Shown here: positions 63,218 through 64,000 of the stretch, one piece after another
How positions within the stretch are numbered: the first letter of the stretch is position 1
How the letters are laid out: each line of letters opens with the position of its first letter
NCBI GenBank assembly: GCA_009930305.1
Contig: RZYM01000009.1
Span: 1-64,000 of the forward strand
DNA from: Bacteroidia bacterium
GTDB lineage: Bacteria; Bacteroidota; Bacteroidia; Bacteroidales; Paludibacteraceae
DNA length: 64,000 bases
Direction of reading: 5' to 3'
Made by a program: the position numbers and the translations under genes
The notes under the pieces: model-generated
Seen by the model: only the letters and a program-made list of their open reading frames with translations
What the model was told of the DNA's origin: nothing
Database searches by the model: none

Positions 63218-64000
63218 ATGTCACAACTAGTAAAACCGCAAAACTATCATTCATATCTGGATTTACGACAGACTGAGTTGGCAATCAAGACATTAAAAGA
63301 TTTTTTTCAGACAAGTTTATCCGCAGAATTGCGTTTAAGACGTGTAACAGCTCCTTTGTTTGTTCTCAAGGGCATGGGCATAAATGATGATTTGAATGGT
63401 GTAGAGAGACCGGTTACATTTTGTGTTAAGGATTTGAATGAAGCACAAGCAGAAGTTGTACATTCGTTAGCAAAATGGAAACGACTTACTTTAGCAGATT
63501 ATAAAATAGAAAGAGGATATGGCATTTATACAGATATGAATGCAATACGTGCTGATGAAGAGTTGGATAATACGCATTCACTATATGTAGATCAATGGGA
63601 TTGGGAAATGGTTATTGACCAGCAAGACAGAAACTTAGCATTTTTGAAAGATATAGTTCGCAGGATCTATGCAACAATAGTAAGATGTGAATATGCAGTA
63701 TATGAACATTTCCCTGAAATAAAACCGATTTTACCTAGTAAAATTCATTTTATTCAGGCAGAAGAATTGTTATCATTATATCCTGATAAAACTACTAAAG
63801 AACGTGAGAATTTAATCACTAAAAAGTATAAAGCTGTATTTGTAATGGGTATTGGTGGCAAATTGTCGAATGGAGAAAAACATGATGGCAGAGCTCCTGA
63901 CTACGATGATTGGACAACTCTAAATGAAGATGGATACAAAGGTTTAAATGGCGACATATTAGTATGGGATGATGTATTAGGACAGGCTATGGAATTGTCG
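63218..64000 (+). CDS. asnA: Aspartate--ammonia ligase (asparagine synthetase A), 3' end outside window
   Basis: 261 residues are visible out of about 345 for the family. Starts MSQLVKPQNYHSYLDLRQTE; further landmarks are VTAPLFVLKGMGINDDLNGVERPV, KWKRLTLADYKIERGYGIYTDMNAIRADEELDNTHSLYVDQWDWE, VFVMGIGGKLSNGEKHDGRAPDYDDW. It forms asparagine from aspartate and ammonia with ATP (to AMP), using ammonia and not glutamine. Class II aminoacyl-tRNA-synthetase fold. The frame is open at the window end. Confidence 0.95.
   Translation, partial: MSQLVKPQNYHSYLDLRQTELAIKTLKDFFQTSLSAELRLRRVTAPLFVLKGMGINDDLNGVERPVTFCVKDLNEAQAEVVHSLAKWKRLTLADYKIERGYGIYTDMNAIRADEELDNTHSLYVDQWDWEMVIDQQDRNLAFLKDIVRRIYATIVRCEYAVYEHFPEIKPILPSKIHFIQAEELLSLYPDKTTKERENLITKKYKAVFVMGIGGKLSNGEKHDGRAPDYDDWTTLNEDGYKGLNGDILVWDDVLGQAMELS

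Overview
The window looks like a chromosomal segment of an AT-rich member of the Bacteroidales (phylum Bacteroidota). The clues are type IX secretion (T9SS) cargo with both type A and type B C-terminal sorting domains, PorP/SprF and OmpA/PD40 outer-membrane proteins, a complete Bat (aerotolerance) operon, a gamma-alpha fused 2-oxoacid:ferredoxin oxidoreductase, the carboxyspermidine route to polyamines, LL-diaminopimelate aminotransferase, a CarboxypepD-regulated TonB receptor, and many promoters of the Bacteroidota type (-33 TTTG or TTG, 20-bp spacer, -7 TAnnTTTG). I cannot name the genus. I see no insertion sequence, prophage, integrase, CRISPR array or rRNA operon; most of the window is core genome, with accessory surface proteins at the left end and scattered elsewhere.

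Layout. 1-10.1 kb: a surface module of two very large T9SS type B secreted Ig-like proteins (the first cut by the window edge), an OmpA/PD40 protein and a PorP/SprF protein. 10.1-12.5 kb: carboxy(nor)spermidine dehydrogenase and decarboxylase. 12.65-13.05 kb: tRNA-Gly(GCC), tRNA-Leu(CAG), tRNA-Leu(GAG). 13.1-16.9 kb: an MBL-fold hydrolase and korAB. 16.9-21.5 kb: tamB on the minus strand, divergent from tsaD. 21.5-30.6 kb: tsaD, a lone exosortase-family protein, coaX, an outer-membrane barrel-like protein, a TPR protein, lptC, a CNNM/CBS membrane protein and a PpiD-like foldase, in the same direction. 30.7-38.96 kb: a secreted M6-type protease, a UvrD/PcrA helicase, a TonB receptor, a Ste24-like protease and PncC. 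38.9-42.1 kb (minus): a metal/heme/cobalamin-type ABC importer. 42.15-47.8 kb: a glycosyltransferase, rpmB-rpmG-DUF4295, ftsY, rimO, and two HU-family genes, the second fused to a membrane anchor and a LysM-like domain. 47.95-56.9 kb: MoxR-DUF58-BatD-like-BatA-BatB-BatC-BatD-BatE, then a PAP2 phosphatase. 57-64 kb: a small conserved DNA-binding protein, dapL (minus), a secreted CotH-family protein, an MFS transporter, a BASS-family symporter (minus), tRNA-Arg(CCG) (minus) and the 5' part of asnA.

How they fit together. Much of the window concerns the cell envelope: cargo and accessory proteins of T9SS, OM protein and LPS assembly (TamB, LptC, PpiD-like foldase), metal uptake, and the Bat membrane complex. 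The items I consider most worth following up are the HU-TM-LysM fusion (a possible chromosome-to-cell-wall tether), the adhesin/OmpA/SprF module, the lone exosortase, and several genes whose -7 promoter element lies only 4-6 nt before the start codon. Coordinates and motifs were read by eye; family names are from recognition of sequence patterns, not from database searches.
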